A stretch of 64,000 nucleotides of DNA from Roseibium alexandrii DFL-11 (GCF_000158095.2 NZ_CM011002.1:1813228-1877227); one strand, 5' to 3'. Shown: positions 9,874 to 18,534, numbered from the stretch's first letter. The notes: a model not told the origin generated them from the sequence alone. Translations and numbers: made by a program.

Positions 9874-10548
9874 TCACCCACTTTTATCGGACCGTTTGCC
9901 GGTCACATCTGCGCCCTTCGGGGTCAAACCGTAAGTCCCGCGTTCCACCCGTTCGAACCACCCGTAGTGATCATCCGCCATTATCCGTGTGGCCCGGTCA
10001 ACGCCGGTTGCTTTGGCAACCTCTGCGCCCCGGCTTGGACCGTTTTCCTTCAAATACCGAGCGCATCTCGTGGCATCTTGCCGGTAGGCCGTGACGAGCG
10101 TGACACGCGTCGAGCCGCCGGTATTCGGATCTCCGACGCGGCGGGCAAATTCACGCAGAAGCCGGTCTTTCCGTGGTTTCATCTTGCGCGGTTTGAAGGG
10201 CGCTGGATCAGCGTGAACTTCGACCAGCTGATCTGCGAGCCGGACCGTAATAAGTCCAAGCCCCAGCCTGCGCGCCAGCTTGAGATTGCTCTTCAAAGTG
10301 GTTTGAAACCGGCGCCCGCTGCCCCGCGCAACGGCGATATAAACCGTGTCGGTCATCCCCTGCCGGTCAATGGCCTGGTGAAACAGGCTGAGGGTAAAGC
10401 CGGTCTTCAGTTCCACGATCACCGGATCTTCGCCTCCCCGGCAAGCCACAATGTCGGCCGAACCAACTTCAGCCTTCACTTCATATCCCTGATTTTCCAA
10501 GAATGCCTTGACCGGCTCATAGAGCTCGGTTTCCAGAATACGTGCCAT
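9874..10548 (-). CDS. DUF2161 protein, PD-(D/E)XK nuclease-like with C-terminal winged helix
   Basis: This 224-residue cytosolic protein starts with a fold resembling Holliday-junction or restriction-type nucleases. The GSADIVACRGGEDPVIVELK segment (residues about 29-48) supplies the D...E-x-K arrangement of the PD-(D/E)XK superfamily. Two basic patches follow (KPRKMKPRKDRLLREFARR). The last 60 residues look like a small winged helix (GAEVAKATGVDRATRIM, then a GTYGLTPKG wing). Members are annotated as DUF2161 or phosphodiesterase and have no established role that I can name. It is a single gene between a convergent neighbour on the left and a divergent one on the right. Confidence 0.75.
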   Translation of the reverse strand: MARILETELYEPVKAFLENQGYEVKAEVGSADIVACRGGEDPVIVELKTGFTLSLFHQAIDRQGMTDTVYIAVARGSGRRFQTTLKSNLKLARRLGLGLITVRLADQLVEVHADPAPFKPRKMKPRKDRLLREFARRVGDPNTGGSTRVTLVTAYRQDATRCARYLKENGPSRGAEVAKATGVDRATRIMADDHYGWFERVERGTYGLTPKGADVTGKRSDKSG

Positions 10549-10771
10549 GGATGCGATCCTATGGCTGCGCCAATGGCGGGTCCAGCCGCGATCTAAGCCG
10601 GATGCAGGTTGACCACGATTTCTTCATTCGCGGTGTAAACGCCGGATGACCTTGAATTCCTAGCACCGGAAAATTCGAACATCCTCTTGCAGTTGCCGCA
10701 ATCGTTTCCCATGTCGCCTTCACTCCCGGACGATCCCGCCCGGATAGCGTTCCTAAACAGGGATCCAAAAA

Positions 10772-11113
10772 ATGGAAATCTTACAACCGGCTGCGGTCAT
10801 GGCCCTTTCTGCCGCTGTTTTCGGGTTTATCATTTGGGCATACTTCCGCGTTTCCAAACACTTCCAGAGCGAAACCCGCGACCAGAACGGATGGGGAAGC
10901 GACCGCATCTCCATCTTGCTTGCAATCGGTCTCGTGATTGGCTTCACGGTCAGTTATATCGAGATTTTCATCTACGCGTTCAGGCTGCCCTTTTCCGGCG
11001 CCGTTGATGTCACCATCGGACTGGCTGCGGCTATGATCGCGATGACCGCTGCGTACACTGTACAGGCATACAGCGAAAAGCGTGCAATCGGGGCAAGCCG
11101 GCCACGAAACTGA
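10772..11113 (+). CDS. Small three-segment membrane protein, unknown function
   Basis: This 113-residue protein shows three hydrophobic segments, at about residues 8-25, 46-70 and 77-97. A polar loop rich in charged residues lies between the first and second segments. I do not recognise a family. The ATG at 10772 is preceded by a weak GGATC ribosome-binding site. It is convergent with the DUF1194 gene, with only 11 bases between the stops, which supports real gene boundaries. Codon usage resembles the neighbours. Confidence 0.6.
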   Translation: MEILQPAAVMALSAAVFGFIIWAYFRVSKHFQSETRDQNGWGSDRISILLAIGLVIGFTVSYIEIFIYAFRLPFSGAVDVTIGLAAAMIAMTAAYTVQAYSEKRAIGASRPRN

Positions 11114-11124
11114 AGGTCACACAC

Positions 11125-11952
11125 TCAGGGATCGAGGAAAAATCTTTCGCGCAAATTGCGCCACATCTTTTCGCCGACCATACAGTCATAAGGCTGGCCG
11201 AACGTGATCTGCGCCCTGTAGACGCGTGCCGGTTCTTCTGGAACTCGTCCACCGATTTCAAGAACCAGTTTCCGGCGAACCGCTTCCGGAAACTGGGCCC
11301 AATCATTTACCGGAATCACAAAACTGCCCGGCCCGCCAATCACGCAGCGGCGGTAATACTCATCGAGATCCGGGATGTTGAACTGGCCGCCAAACCCGCC
11401 CGTGGTCATCAGTGGCAAACCGTTGATCACGAAACCGGCTTCCACTGCCAGGTCCCGGGCGCGCGTCACCCCTGCGCCCTGATTGTTGGGCCCATCGCCG
11501 GATATGTCGATGACCAGCCGATCCGCCTGATAGGGTACGTCCAGCAGCAACTTCGACGCATACCGGATCGCGCCGGATATCGAGGTTCTGCGCTGACCAA
11601 TAGTCTGATCCTCGCGAATGATGGTGGATACATCCTCTGCATCCTGCGGCGTTTCGATCAGGGTCCAGGGCACAATCTCGCGAACATGCGCATCGTTGGC
11701 CCATTCAAACATGGTCAAAGCAATCCGGCCATGAAGCCCTTGCTCTACAGCTCGAATGACTGATGGATGCGCAATTGCGGCGGCATATCCGTCCCGCTGA
11801 ATGGCCAATTCTTCCGCGGACATGGACCTTGACACATCAACGGCCAGAACAAGAGCGACGTCGACGGGTTGATCCGCTTTGACGGCAGCTGAAGCAAATA
11901 GCCCCGCTAACAAGGCGATCGCGGCGATCAGGGTTGAGACGAGGCTCTTCAT
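11125..11952 (-). CDS. DUF1194 exported von Willebrand factor A-like protein
   Basis: The protein has 275 residues from the ATG at 11952, chosen because it begins a clear signal peptide (MKSLVSTLIAAIALLAGLFA, then SAAVKA before the likely cleavage site). The mature part is a von Willebrand type A-like fold with a metal-ion-dependent adhesion site, D-x-S-x-S, in AVDVSRSMS. A second acidic loop follows in VIDISGDGPNNQG. DUF1194 proteins are widespread in alphaproteobacteria and their ligand is unknown. An upstream in-frame start at 12012 would bury the signal peptide and is unlikely. The protein is expected in the periplasm. Confidence 0.82.
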   Translation of the reverse strand: MKSLVSTLIAAIALLAGLFASAAVKADQPVDVALVLAVDVSRSMSAEELAIQRDGYAAAIAHPSVIRAVEQGLHGRIALTMFEWANDAHVREIVPWTLIETPQDAEDVSTIIREDQTIGQRRTSISGAIRYASKLLLDVPYQADRLVIDISGDGPNNQGAGVTRARDLAVEAGFVINGLPLMTTGGFGGQFNIPDLDEYYRRCVIGGPGSFVIPVNDWAQFPEAVRRKLVLEIGGRVPEEPARVYRAQITFGQPYDCMVGEKMWRNLRERFFLDP

Positions 11953-12114
11953 AGAATTGAGAATAATGCAGTCCGGCCCGCCGACCAGAGGAAATCCTCC
12001 GCATTGTGTCAAATGATCGTCAGGAACGAATATTGACTGCAGCCTTTCGGGTACTCGCCCATGAACAGCAGATCAGCTATAAGGCTTTAAATTAAAGACC
12101 TCAGGGAGTTTTCC

Positions 12115-12936
12115 ATGACAGACGCTGCTGCAAACGACATGGCCGAAAAACCAATTCTGGCAACGCTTCTTCATGAAGGTGTGTACCGGATCGTCATGCA
12201 GCGTCCGGAACGGATGAACGCGCTATCGAGCGAAATGATGGGCGCTTTGTCCGAGGAACTGACGAAAGCGGCTGAGAACCCGGATGTACGGGTGGTTCTC
12301 CTCGGCGCAGAGGGCAAGGTCTTTTGCGCGGGCCATGATCTGAAGGAGCTGACGGGTGCGCGGGCCGAAGCTGACGGCGGCAAGGCGACCTACGAGCGGA
12401 TCATGCGTCAGTGTTCGGACCTCATGCAGCAGATCGTACGGCTGCCAAAGCCGGTCATTGCTGTCGTGACAGGTGTTGCGACCGCTGCCGGCTGTCAGCT
12501 GGTCGCGTCCTGCGATCTGGCAATTGCAACAGATACCTCCACCTTCTGCACACCCGGCGTCAATATCGGCCTCTTTTGTTCAACGCCGATGGTCGCGCTA
12601 AGCCGGAACGTTGCTCCAAAACAGGCAATGGAAATGCTCCTGACCGGCGAAAGCATCGACGCATCGACCGCCAAGGATTTCGGCCTGATCAACCGGATCG
12701 TCCCGCGCGACTATCTGGAACAAGTCGTTCAGAAATACGCGGAGAGCATTGCCTCCAAGTCTGCCCATACCGTGAAGATCGGCAAGGAAGCCTTCTACCG
12801 CCAACTGGAAATGCCGTTATCTGAAGCGTACGATTTTGCGGCAGAGGCGATGGTAGGGAACATGATGGCCCGCGATGCCGAAGAAGGCATCAATGCGTTC
12901 TTGCAAAAGCGCAAACCGGAATGGACGGACAGCTGA
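12115..12936 (+). CDS. Enoyl-CoA hydratase/isomerase family protein, ECHDC3-like
   Basis: This 273-residue crotonase-fold protein has the first oxyanion-hole segment (FCAGHDLKEL) and the second (TGVATAAGCQLVASCDLA). The two glutamates that act as acid and base in true enoyl-CoA hydratases are not seen: the first position reads Q in AAGCQL and the second reads N in PGVNIG. It is therefore unlikely to be a standard hydratase. It resembles the ECHDC3 group, whose reaction is not settled. AGGGAG lies 8 bases before the ATG. A CoA-binding protein gene begins 5 bases after its stop, so the two form an operon concerned with CoA thioesters. Confidence 0.82.
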   Translation: MTDAAANDMAEKPILATLLHEGVYRIVMQRPERMNALSSEMMGALSEELTKAAENPDVRVVLLGAEGKVFCAGHDLKELTGARAEADGGKATYERIMRQCSDLMQQIVRLPKPVIAVVTGVATAAGCQLVASCDLAIATDTSTFCTPGVNIGLFCSTPMVALSRNVAPKQAMEMLLTGESIDASTAKDFGLINRIVPRDYLEQVVQKYAESIASKSAHTVKIGKEAFYRQLEMPLSEAYDFAAEAMVGNMMARDAEEGINAFLQKRKPEWTDS

Positions 12937-12941
12937 TACCT

Positions 12942-13472
12942 ATGGACCACAACAGCTATTCCGACACCTACATCAAGGCCATCTTGGATGAGGTGAAGAC
13001 CATCGCAATGATCGGGGCGAGCGCAAATACCGTGCGCCCGTCCTACTTTGTGCTGAAATACATGCTTTCCAAAGGCTATGATGTCTGGCCGATCAATCCC
13101 GGACAAGCGGGCAAGGAGATTCTGGGGCAGAAGGTCTACGCGTCTTTGGAAGACCTGCCGGGCACTCCGGATATGATCGATATCTTTCGGAACTCCGAGG
13201 CAGCGGGCCAAATCGTCGATGACGTGATCGCAAGCGGCAAACTGCCGAAGGTCATCTGGATGCAATTGACCGTTTGCCATAAAGAGGCCGCGCAGCGGGC
13301 GGAAGCTGAGGGTATCAAGGTGGTCATGGACCGCTGCCCCAAGATCGAATACGGGCGCCTGTCCGGAGAGATTGGCTGGGCCGGTGTCAATTCCCGGACA
13401 CTCTCCTCAAAACGCCCTGCCCTGAAAGCCGGTTTCCAGCATCGCGGGCTCACACCAAACAAGAAGACTTAG
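12942..13472 (+). CDS. CoA-binding protein, YccU-like
   Basis: This 176-residue protein is a stand-alone CoA_binding_2 (Rossmann) domain. It has the nucleotide-binding loop IAMIGASANTVRPSYFVLKY and later WMQLTV and VMDRCPKIEY, which resemble the N-terminal CoA domain of acyl-CoA synthetases (ADP-forming). The ATG at 12942 is preferred, although an in-frame ATG at 12921 would overlap the upstream gene by 16 bases. It is translationally close-coupled to the crotonase-like gene. Homologues bind CoA or an acyl-CoA, and the physiological role is not known. Confidence 0.82.
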   Translation: MDHNSYSDTYIKAILDEVKTIAMIGASANTVRPSYFVLKYMLSKGYDVWPINPGQAGKEILGQKVYASLEDLPGTPDMIDIFRNSEAAGQIVDDVIASGKLPKVIWMQLTVCHKEAAQRAEAEGIKVVMDRCPKIEYGRLSGEIGWAGVNSRTLSSKRPALKAGFQHRGLTPNKKT

Positions 13473-13842
13473 GCTCTAGACAGTCTTCCGCGCCCTGGAA
13501 ACGGCCAGCTTCAGCAAAAACGTTTTTCTTAAATAACACGCGTTCCACAAAAAGGAGCGTGTGATACGGGTACGTTTCACGCATCGCCTTTAAGACCAAA
13601 GGCGAAAACATAAAACGCTATTTGCCTCTAAAAATTGGAGAATTTCTGATATCGCGTATAGAAACAAGTAACCAATCGAACACTTATTGTTTGCAAATTA
13701 CAAAAACACAATCAATGGTATTTTTTAAGAGATCGGCAATGATTAACAGTTGACTAAACTGTTAGTGAATTTCTTTGCCTAATCTTTATCAGCCGAACGG
13801 ACACTTTAACGACTTGTTGACCTTTTCCCGCAGGAGGCATTC

Positions 13843-13935
13843 ATGGTCGATCCGTTCACGCAGTTCACTATCTATCACCTGGTTGTGGTTGTCGCTATCG
13901 TCATGCTGCTCATCTTCAGAGCTATTTCAGATTGA
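13843..13935 (+). CDS. Probable 30-residue single-span membrane protein
   Basis: The ORF starts with an ATG five bases after a perfect AGGAGG. It encodes a short polar N terminus (MVDPFTQFTIYH), one hydrophobic segment of about 15 residues made of valine, isoleucine, leucine and methionine, and a short tail ending in SD. The layout matches small single-pass membrane proteins. I do not recognise the family. The strong ribosome-binding site is the main argument that it is translated. Confidence 0.5.
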   Translation: MVDPFTQFTIYHLVVVVAIVMLLIFRAISD

Positions 13936-13986
13936 TATGCGGTTATGAAACTGCAGGCTCCCTCGGCGCATTAGTGAGAGTGAGAA

Positions 13987-14020
13987 AGACACGCGGTGTA
14001 GCAAGACACGCTGTGTAGTA
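13987..14020. repeat. Tandem imperfect 17-nt repeat
   Basis: Two adjoining 17-base units, AGACACGCGGTGTAGCA and AGACACGCTGTGTAGTA, differ at two positions. They lie just after the 30-codon ORF. They could be a double binding site or simple slippage duplication. Confidence 0.6.
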
Positions 14021-14237
14021 AGCATTGGTTGGGTTGGGCCAGCCAGTTTGCTTGCCCTTCTTCGACATCAAACAGTCAATGTATCTCAAGCCATGAATAC
14101 GTGTCATTATTTAGAATTTTCATCAATTTTCCGGAAATTTTATTTTTCATTTCGAAACGGGTCTTACCAATTCCTCCACACGACGCATCTATCTTGGATC
14201 TCATCACAGAAGTTCCATGTTGGGATCGGATGAGTCC

Positions 14238-14390
14238 ATGCTTTACGAAGTCATAGATACGGGCCTCCTCGCTTTGGTGATGCCACTTGCGGCCAGTGTT
14301 CTGCTGTTTGGCATTTACCTTGTTGTCAAAACGGACATGAATTTTGAACGGGATGCACGTTCGCCCCGGCGATTCATCAAGACGCCGTAA
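14238..14390 (+). CDS. Possible 50-residue membrane protein
   Basis: The ORF runs from ATG at 14238 to TAA. It encodes a hydrophobic segment of about 22 residues (from LLALVMPLAASVLLFG onward), then a basic tail rich in arginine and lysine, the orientation expected for a positive-inside tail. A GGATGAG stretch 4 bases upstream could be the ribosome-binding site. Another in-frame ATG at 14217 is possible. No family is recognised and there is no direct support beyond composition. Confidence 0.35.
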   Translation: MLYEVIDTGLLALVMPLAASVLLFGIYLVVKTDMNFERDARSPRRFIKTP

Positions 14391-14530
14391 CCGGAGCAGC
14401 TGTCTCCGACCTAATTATCTTTCAGAAAAAGAACGATTTTTCCGTTTTTTCTTGGTTTCAGAAATCGATCCTTTGACCTCCTGCACGGCTTTGGCCAAAC
14501 TGCGCGCCACATACCCAAGGGAGGTTCTTT

Positions 14531-15811
14531 ATGAGCGAAAATATTCCAGGCTTTTCCACGCTGGCCATCCACGCAGGCGCGACACCAGATCCGTCAACAG
14601 GTGCTCGGGTCACACCGATCTATCAGACGTCTTCATTTGTCTTTGACGATGTCGACCACGCTGCGTCCCTGTTCGGCCTTCAGGCCTTTGGAAATATTTA
14701 CACCCGCATCACAAACCCGACCACAGCAGTTCTTGAAGAGCGCGTTGCTGCACTTGAAGGCGGCACTGCCGCACTCGCAACCGCTTCCGGTCATTCGGCG
14801 CAGCTTCTTTGTTTCCATACGCTCATGCAGCCGGGCGACAATATTGTCGCAGCCAACAAGCTCTATGGCGGCTCCATCAACCAGCTGAACCACTCTTTCA
14901 AAAGCTTCGGCTGGGGTGTGAAATGGGCTGATCCATCCGACATGGCTTCTTTCGAGGCGGCGATTGATGACAAGACCCGCGCGATCTTCATCGAAAGCCT
15001 TGCCAATCCAGGCGGGATCATCGTCGATATTGAAGCAATTGCAGCCATCGCCAAGGCAAGGGGCGTTCCGCTGGTTGTCGACAACACCATGGCGTCTCCG
15101 TACCTGTGTCGGCCGATCGAACATGGCGCCGATATCGTCCTGCATTCCCTGACCAAGTTCATGGGCGGCCACGGCAATTCCATGGGCGGTATTATCGTTG
15201 ACGGCGGATCCTTCGACTGGTCCGCATCAGGCAACTATCCGCTGCTGTCGTCGCCGCGTCCGGAATATCAGAACATGGTTCTGCACGAGACCTTTGGCAA
15301 TTTCGCTTTCGCGATTGCTTGCCGCGTTCTTGGTCTGCGCGATCTGGGTCCAGCGATTTCGCCGTTCAACGCTTTCATGATCCTAACAGGGATCGAGACC
15401 CTGCCGCTCCGCATGCAGCGCCACTCGGACAACGCCAAGAAGGTCGCTCTGCATTTGTCCGGTCATGACAAGGTCAAGTGGGTGTCCTATGCGGCCCTGC
15501 CGGAAGATCCGCACCATGCGCTTCAGCAAAAGTACATGCCGAAAGGTGCCGGAGCTGTCTTCACGTTTGGTGTTGAAGGCGGGTACGACGCCGGTGTGAA
15601 CCTTGTGTCCAAGGTTGAGTTGTTCTCGCACCTTGCGAATATCGGCGACACACGGAGCCTCATCATTCACCCGGCGTCCACCACACACCGCCAGCTGTCG
15701 GACGAACAAAAGACATCTGCAGGCGCCGGTCCGGAAGTTGTCCGGATCTCGGTCGGTCTCGAAGATGTCGATGACATCATTGCTGACCTGGAGCAGGCAC
15801 TCGCTGGCTAA
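14531..15811 (+). CDS. metY: O-acetylhomoserine sulfhydrylase (aminocarboxypropyltransferase)
   Basis: This 426-residue enzyme of the Cys/Met-metabolism PLP family makes homocysteine from O-acetylhomoserine and sulfide in the cytosol. It starts with TLAIHAGATPD and TPIYQTSSFVF, has the substrate loop NIYTRITNPTTAVLEERVAA, and binds PLP through the lysine in HSLTKFMGGHGNSMGG. The length and the long glycine-rich insert after the lysine fit MetY rather than the shorter MetB or MetZ. GGGAGG lies 7 bases before the ATG. A strong terminator follows. Automatic pipelines may label it metZ, since the two names are often exchanged. Confidence 0.9.
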   Translation: MSENIPGFSTLAIHAGATPDPSTGARVTPIYQTSSFVFDDVDHAASLFGLQAFGNIYTRITNPTTAVLEERVAALEGGTAALATASGHSAQLLCFHTLMQPGDNIVAANKLYGGSINQLNHSFKSFGWGVKWADPSDMASFEAAIDDKTRAIFIESLANPGGIIVDIEAIAAIAKARGVPLVVDNTMASPYLCRPIEHGADIVLHSLTKFMGGHGNSMGGIIVDGGSFDWSASGNYPLLSSPRPEYQNMVLHETFGNFAFAIACRVLGLRDLGPAISPFNAFMILTGIETLPLRMQRHSDNAKKVALHLSGHDKVKWVSYAALPEDPHHALQQKYMPKGAGAVFTFGVEGGYDAGVNLVSKVELFSHLANIGDTRSLIIHPASTTHRQLSDEQKTSAGAGPEVVRISVGLEDVDDIIADLEQALAG

Positions 15812-15833
15812 CACCCGGCTAACGGACACAAAA

Positions 15834-15860
15834 CAGCCCGCCGGTTTGGCGGGCTGTTTT
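15834..15860. terminator. Bidirectional rho-independent terminator between metY and ctaA
   Basis: The arms CAGCCCGCC and GGCGGGCTG are perfectly complementary with a 5-base loop. TTTT follows on the plus strand, and an A-rich stretch precedes it for the minus strand. It lies between the convergent stops of metY and ctaA and can serve both. Confidence 0.9.
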
Positions 15861-15882
15861 CATTTCAAACTATGGGCGTCCG

Positions 15883-17010
15883 TCAGTTCCGGATCGGGTA
15901 CTGACCCTTCAAGGCCGCCATGTAGTCAATCGTTGCCGCGATCACAAAAACCGCAAAGCCCTGGTGGACAAGCGCCACACCGAGCTGATGCATGGACAAT
16001 TCCCCGGTGTAGTTTCCAAAACCCAGCAGTGTGACGATCCCGAAAACCATCTGCAGGAAGACAAAGGCCGCCAGGTGAAATGCCGGCAAATGGATCCGTT
16101 TGGCATCCGTTACAACGCATGTCCGCCACACAAGAAAAATCGCAGCAGCGCCCAGCAGATAGGCAACCATCCGGTGTTGAAACTGAACGGTCAGGACATT
16201 TTCAAAGAAATTCAGCCAGACAGGTGACTGCATCAACAGACCGGACGGGATCATCTGACCGTCCATCAGCGGCCACGTATTGTAGGTGAAGCCGGCATTC
16301 AGGCCTGCGACAAGACCGCCGAAGAAGAGCTGCAGGAACAACAGGCTCGTGAACACCCAGCCAACCGGCAGCAACGCGGAGCGTGTATCAGCGGGCGGCG
16401 CAGCATGTGGCGCCAGTCGCCGGGCAATCCAGAAAAGATACGCAAAGATGATGAAGGCCAGGGTCAGGTGGGTCGCAAGGCGGTACTGGCTGACATCTGT
16501 TCGCTCCACCAAGCCGGATGCGACCATCCACCAGCCGACGAACCCTTGCAGACCGCCAAGGGCCAGACCACCGACCAACCGTGGTTTCAGCCAGGGTTCA
16601 ACCCGCCCAGACGCCCAGAACACGACCATGGGTACAAAAAAGGCAACACCAATAACCCGTCCGAGCAGCCGGTGTCCCCACTCCCACCAGAATATAAACT
16701 TGAACTCATCAAGGCTCATGCCCTTGTTGATCAACTGGTATTCCGGGATCTGGCGGTATTTTTCCAGCTCTTCCTGCCACTCCGCCTCTGTCAGCGGAGG
16801 GATCACGCCGTGGATCGGTTTCCATTCCGTGATCGAAAGTCCGGACTCGGTTAGGCGAGTCGCACCACCCACAACAACCATCACCAGAATGAGAAAGCAG
16901 ACGCCGTAGAGCCACCAGCGGATCATCGCACGGCTTGAGCGAATAAATTCCCGGTCCTTGGCGTCTTGTGCTTGGCCGGCCGTTCCCAGGCTGTCCGCGG
17001 ACATTGTCAT
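15883..17010 (-). CDS. ctaA: Heme A synthase (COX15/CtaA)
   Basis: This 375-residue integral membrane enzyme oxidises the C8 methyl of heme O to a formyl group, giving heme A for the aa3-type cytochrome oxidase. Eight hydrophobic segments are visible. Conserved motifs include GGATRLTESGLSITEWKP near residues 48-65, WEWGHRLLGR with one heme-ligand histidine, and later histidine segments (ATHLTLAF, QFQHRMVAYL, HQLGVALVHQG). The length and N-terminal extension fit the type-2 CtaA of alphaproteobacteria. Two ATG codons lie at 17010 and 17004 behind a CAGGA sequence; the first is used. Confidence 0.93.
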   Translation of the reverse strand: MTMSADSLGTAGQAQDAKDREFIRSSRAMIRWWLYGVCFLILVMVVVGGATRLTESGLSITEWKPIHGVIPPLTEAEWQEELEKYRQIPEYQLINKGMSLDEFKFIFWWEWGHRLLGRVIGVAFFVPMVVFWASGRVEPWLKPRLVGGLALGGLQGFVGWWMVASGLVERTDVSQYRLATHLTLAFIIFAYLFWIARRLAPHAAPPADTRSALLPVGWVFTSLLFLQLFFGGLVAGLNAGFTYNTWPLMDGQMIPSGLLMQSPVWLNFFENVLTVQFQHRMVAYLLGAAAIFLVWRTCVVTDAKRIHLPAFHLAAFVFLQMVFGIVTLLGFGNYTGELSMHQLGVALVHQGFAVFVIAATIDYMAALKGQYPIRN

Positions 17011-17146
17011 TGTCCTGTTGTCTCCAAAATTCGTCTACCGGTTTGACCTTTGGTATCGGGAGATATAGGTGCTGGGGAAAAGCGGCAAGCCTTTGTGGCC
17101 GGGTCGCGGCAAATCATCGCTCTTTGGGTTACAGAACGGGTCAAGA

Positions 17147-17359
17147 ATGGTTCCCTCGCTCCGCAAGTTTATCGGTATGGTCGCGCTCGTCTTGTTCGTG
17201 ATTGTCTATGCTCTGACCGCAATGGTGGTCGGCGACTCACCCCGATTGCAGGAATCGTCGACGCTTATCCAGTTCACTTACTTTGCCATTGCTGGTCTTG
17301 CTTGGGTCATCCCTGCAGGCGCCATCATCTGGTGGATGGAACGCGGCAAAAAGAGCTGA
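17147..17359 (+). CDS. DUF2842 small membrane protein
   Basis: The 70-residue protein has two hydrophobic segments separated by a short polar loop (GDSPRLQESSTLIQ). The second ends in GLAWVIPAGAIIWWMER, a pattern typical of the alphaproteobacterial DUF2842 family. The ATG at 17147 gives the usual family length; an upstream in-frame start at 17069 would add a non-conserved extension. It is divergent from ctaA and convergent with the deacetylase gene. No function has been assigned to the family. Confidence 0.78.
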   Translation: MVPSLRKFIGMVALVLFVIVYALTAMVVGDSPRLQESSTLIQFTYFAIAGLAWVIPAGAIIWWMERGKKS

Positions 17360-17372
17360 CTGCAAATATGTT

Positions 17373-18446
17373 CTAAGTTCGGGCGCGCAGACCAAAACCG
17401 GACGTCAGCCATTTGGCGGCCCGGTAAAGCGCAAACGGCGCACCGGTCAGATACTGATCGACAAAAGCCGGGTCCTGATAAACACCATTGAGCGACACGC
17501 GTGGCAAGAGCATCAGGTCCCGCGCACTTGCCGATTGCAGAACACCTGGAAATGTCGTGACAGCCGATGCAAAGCCGAACTTGCCAACAACCTCGGCAGC
17601 GCCTGCGTCAACCGCGTTGTGTTTCCCATAAGGGTATGCAAAGTGTTTGGACCGCTGCCCCAATTCCGCTTCGAGCCGTTCAAGACCCTTTTCTATATCC
17701 TGCCGTGCAGCGTCTTCGGTGAGACGCGCCAGGGCAAAATGATCGTGCGTGTGAGCGCCAATCGTAACGAGTGGATCTGACGCCAGTTCCCGCACCTCAT
17801 TCCAGCTCATCATCTCCTGGTCCGCGAGCTCAGCGAGGTCCAGCCCGTACTGGCTCGACAAGGCCCGAATGATCGCCCGTTGATCCCCTTCGCTCACATC
17901 GTTTTTCAGATGAGCGACCAGGCGATTGAAACAGAAACACTTTTCATCGACAGTTTCACAAACTGTCGGCTCGTCTGCGTCAGACGAGAAAACGATCTGG
18001 TCATTCTCGGCAATGATCAGCTCCAGCGCCTGCCACCACAACTCACTTGACCTGTCGACAAGACCGCTTGCAACAAACACGGTGAATGGGGCGCCAAGTT
18101 CCTTCAGGACCGGAAGCGCATACTCCAAATTGTCCCGATAGCCATCATCAAAAGTCAGAACCGCATACCGTTCCCGGCCGTATCCGGATTTCAAAAGGTC
18201 AACCGCTTCATCCAGAGCGATGATCTTGTAACCATTGGCCCTGATCCGCTCCACCGTTGCACGCAGGAACTCGGGAGTTATCTCAAGGTGCCGGTTGGGC
18301 TGAAACCCACCAGCGCGCGCGGGCCGGACACGGTGCAACATGAACACAGCACCGCAGCCTTGCGTAAAAGGTGCAAAGAGTTGGCTCAGTCCCGTCGTCT
18401 GCAGAACCCGGAATGCGTTGGTAATTGCTGTTTGGCGAATGCTCAT
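17373..18446 (-). CDS. Polysaccharide deacetylase family protein (NodB domain)
   Basis: This 357-residue protein carries a NodB-type deacetylase domain. The first catalytic motif is LTFDDGYRDN, with the Asp-Asp pair that supplies catalytic base and metal ligand. The metal-binding histidines are in IGAHTHDHFALA, and AYPYGKHN matches the later motif. No signal peptide is apparent. It stands next to exopolysaccharide genes, so it may remove N- or O-acetyl groups from polysaccharide or lipid-linked intermediates; this is inference from context. It is divergent from the GNAT-fold gene at 18535. Confidence 0.85.
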   Translation of the reverse strand: MSIRQTAITNAFRVLQTTGLSQLFAPFTQGCGAVFMLHRVRPARAGGFQPNRHLEITPEFLRATVERIRANGYKIIALDEAVDLLKSGYGRERYAVLTFDDGYRDNLEYALPVLKELGAPFTVFVASGLVDRSSELWWQALELIIAENDQIVFSSDADEPTVCETVDEKCFCFNRLVAHLKNDVSEGDQRAIIRALSSQYGLDLAELADQEMMSWNEVRELASDPLVTIGAHTHDHFALARLTEDAARQDIEKGLERLEAELGQRSKHFAYPYGKHNAVDAGAAEVVGKFGFASAVTTFPGVLQSASARDLMLLPRVSLNGVYQDPAFVDQYLTGAPFALYRAAKWLTSGFGLRART

Positions 18447-18534
18447 CAGCCGCTCGGCCCGTGTGTTTGAAACCGGTCCATTAGCGCACCTTTTCTTTAA
18501 GAATTATTGATATTTCTCGCTAGAGTTTGGTCGA

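Larger units (their letters stand above)
13473..14530. other. A+T-rich intergenic kilobase with two probable tiny genes
   Basis: This is the longest stretch without a large gene in the window. It is visibly richer in A+T than its surroundings. It holds a 30-codon ORF with a strong ribosome-binding site (13843-13935), a tandem 17-nt imperfect repeat (13987-14020) and a 50-codon ORF with one hydrophobic segment (14238-14390). I searched it for a SAM-II riboswitch ahead of metY and did not find the conserved core. The rest shows no feature I can support. Confidence 0.5.

Noticed and set aside
14391..14530. Possible SAM-II riboswitch ahead of metY
   Set aside because: The conserved core, including the GTGGTGATTTG-like and GCTAAA segments, was not found. 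Only a GGGAGG ribosome-binding site is clear.
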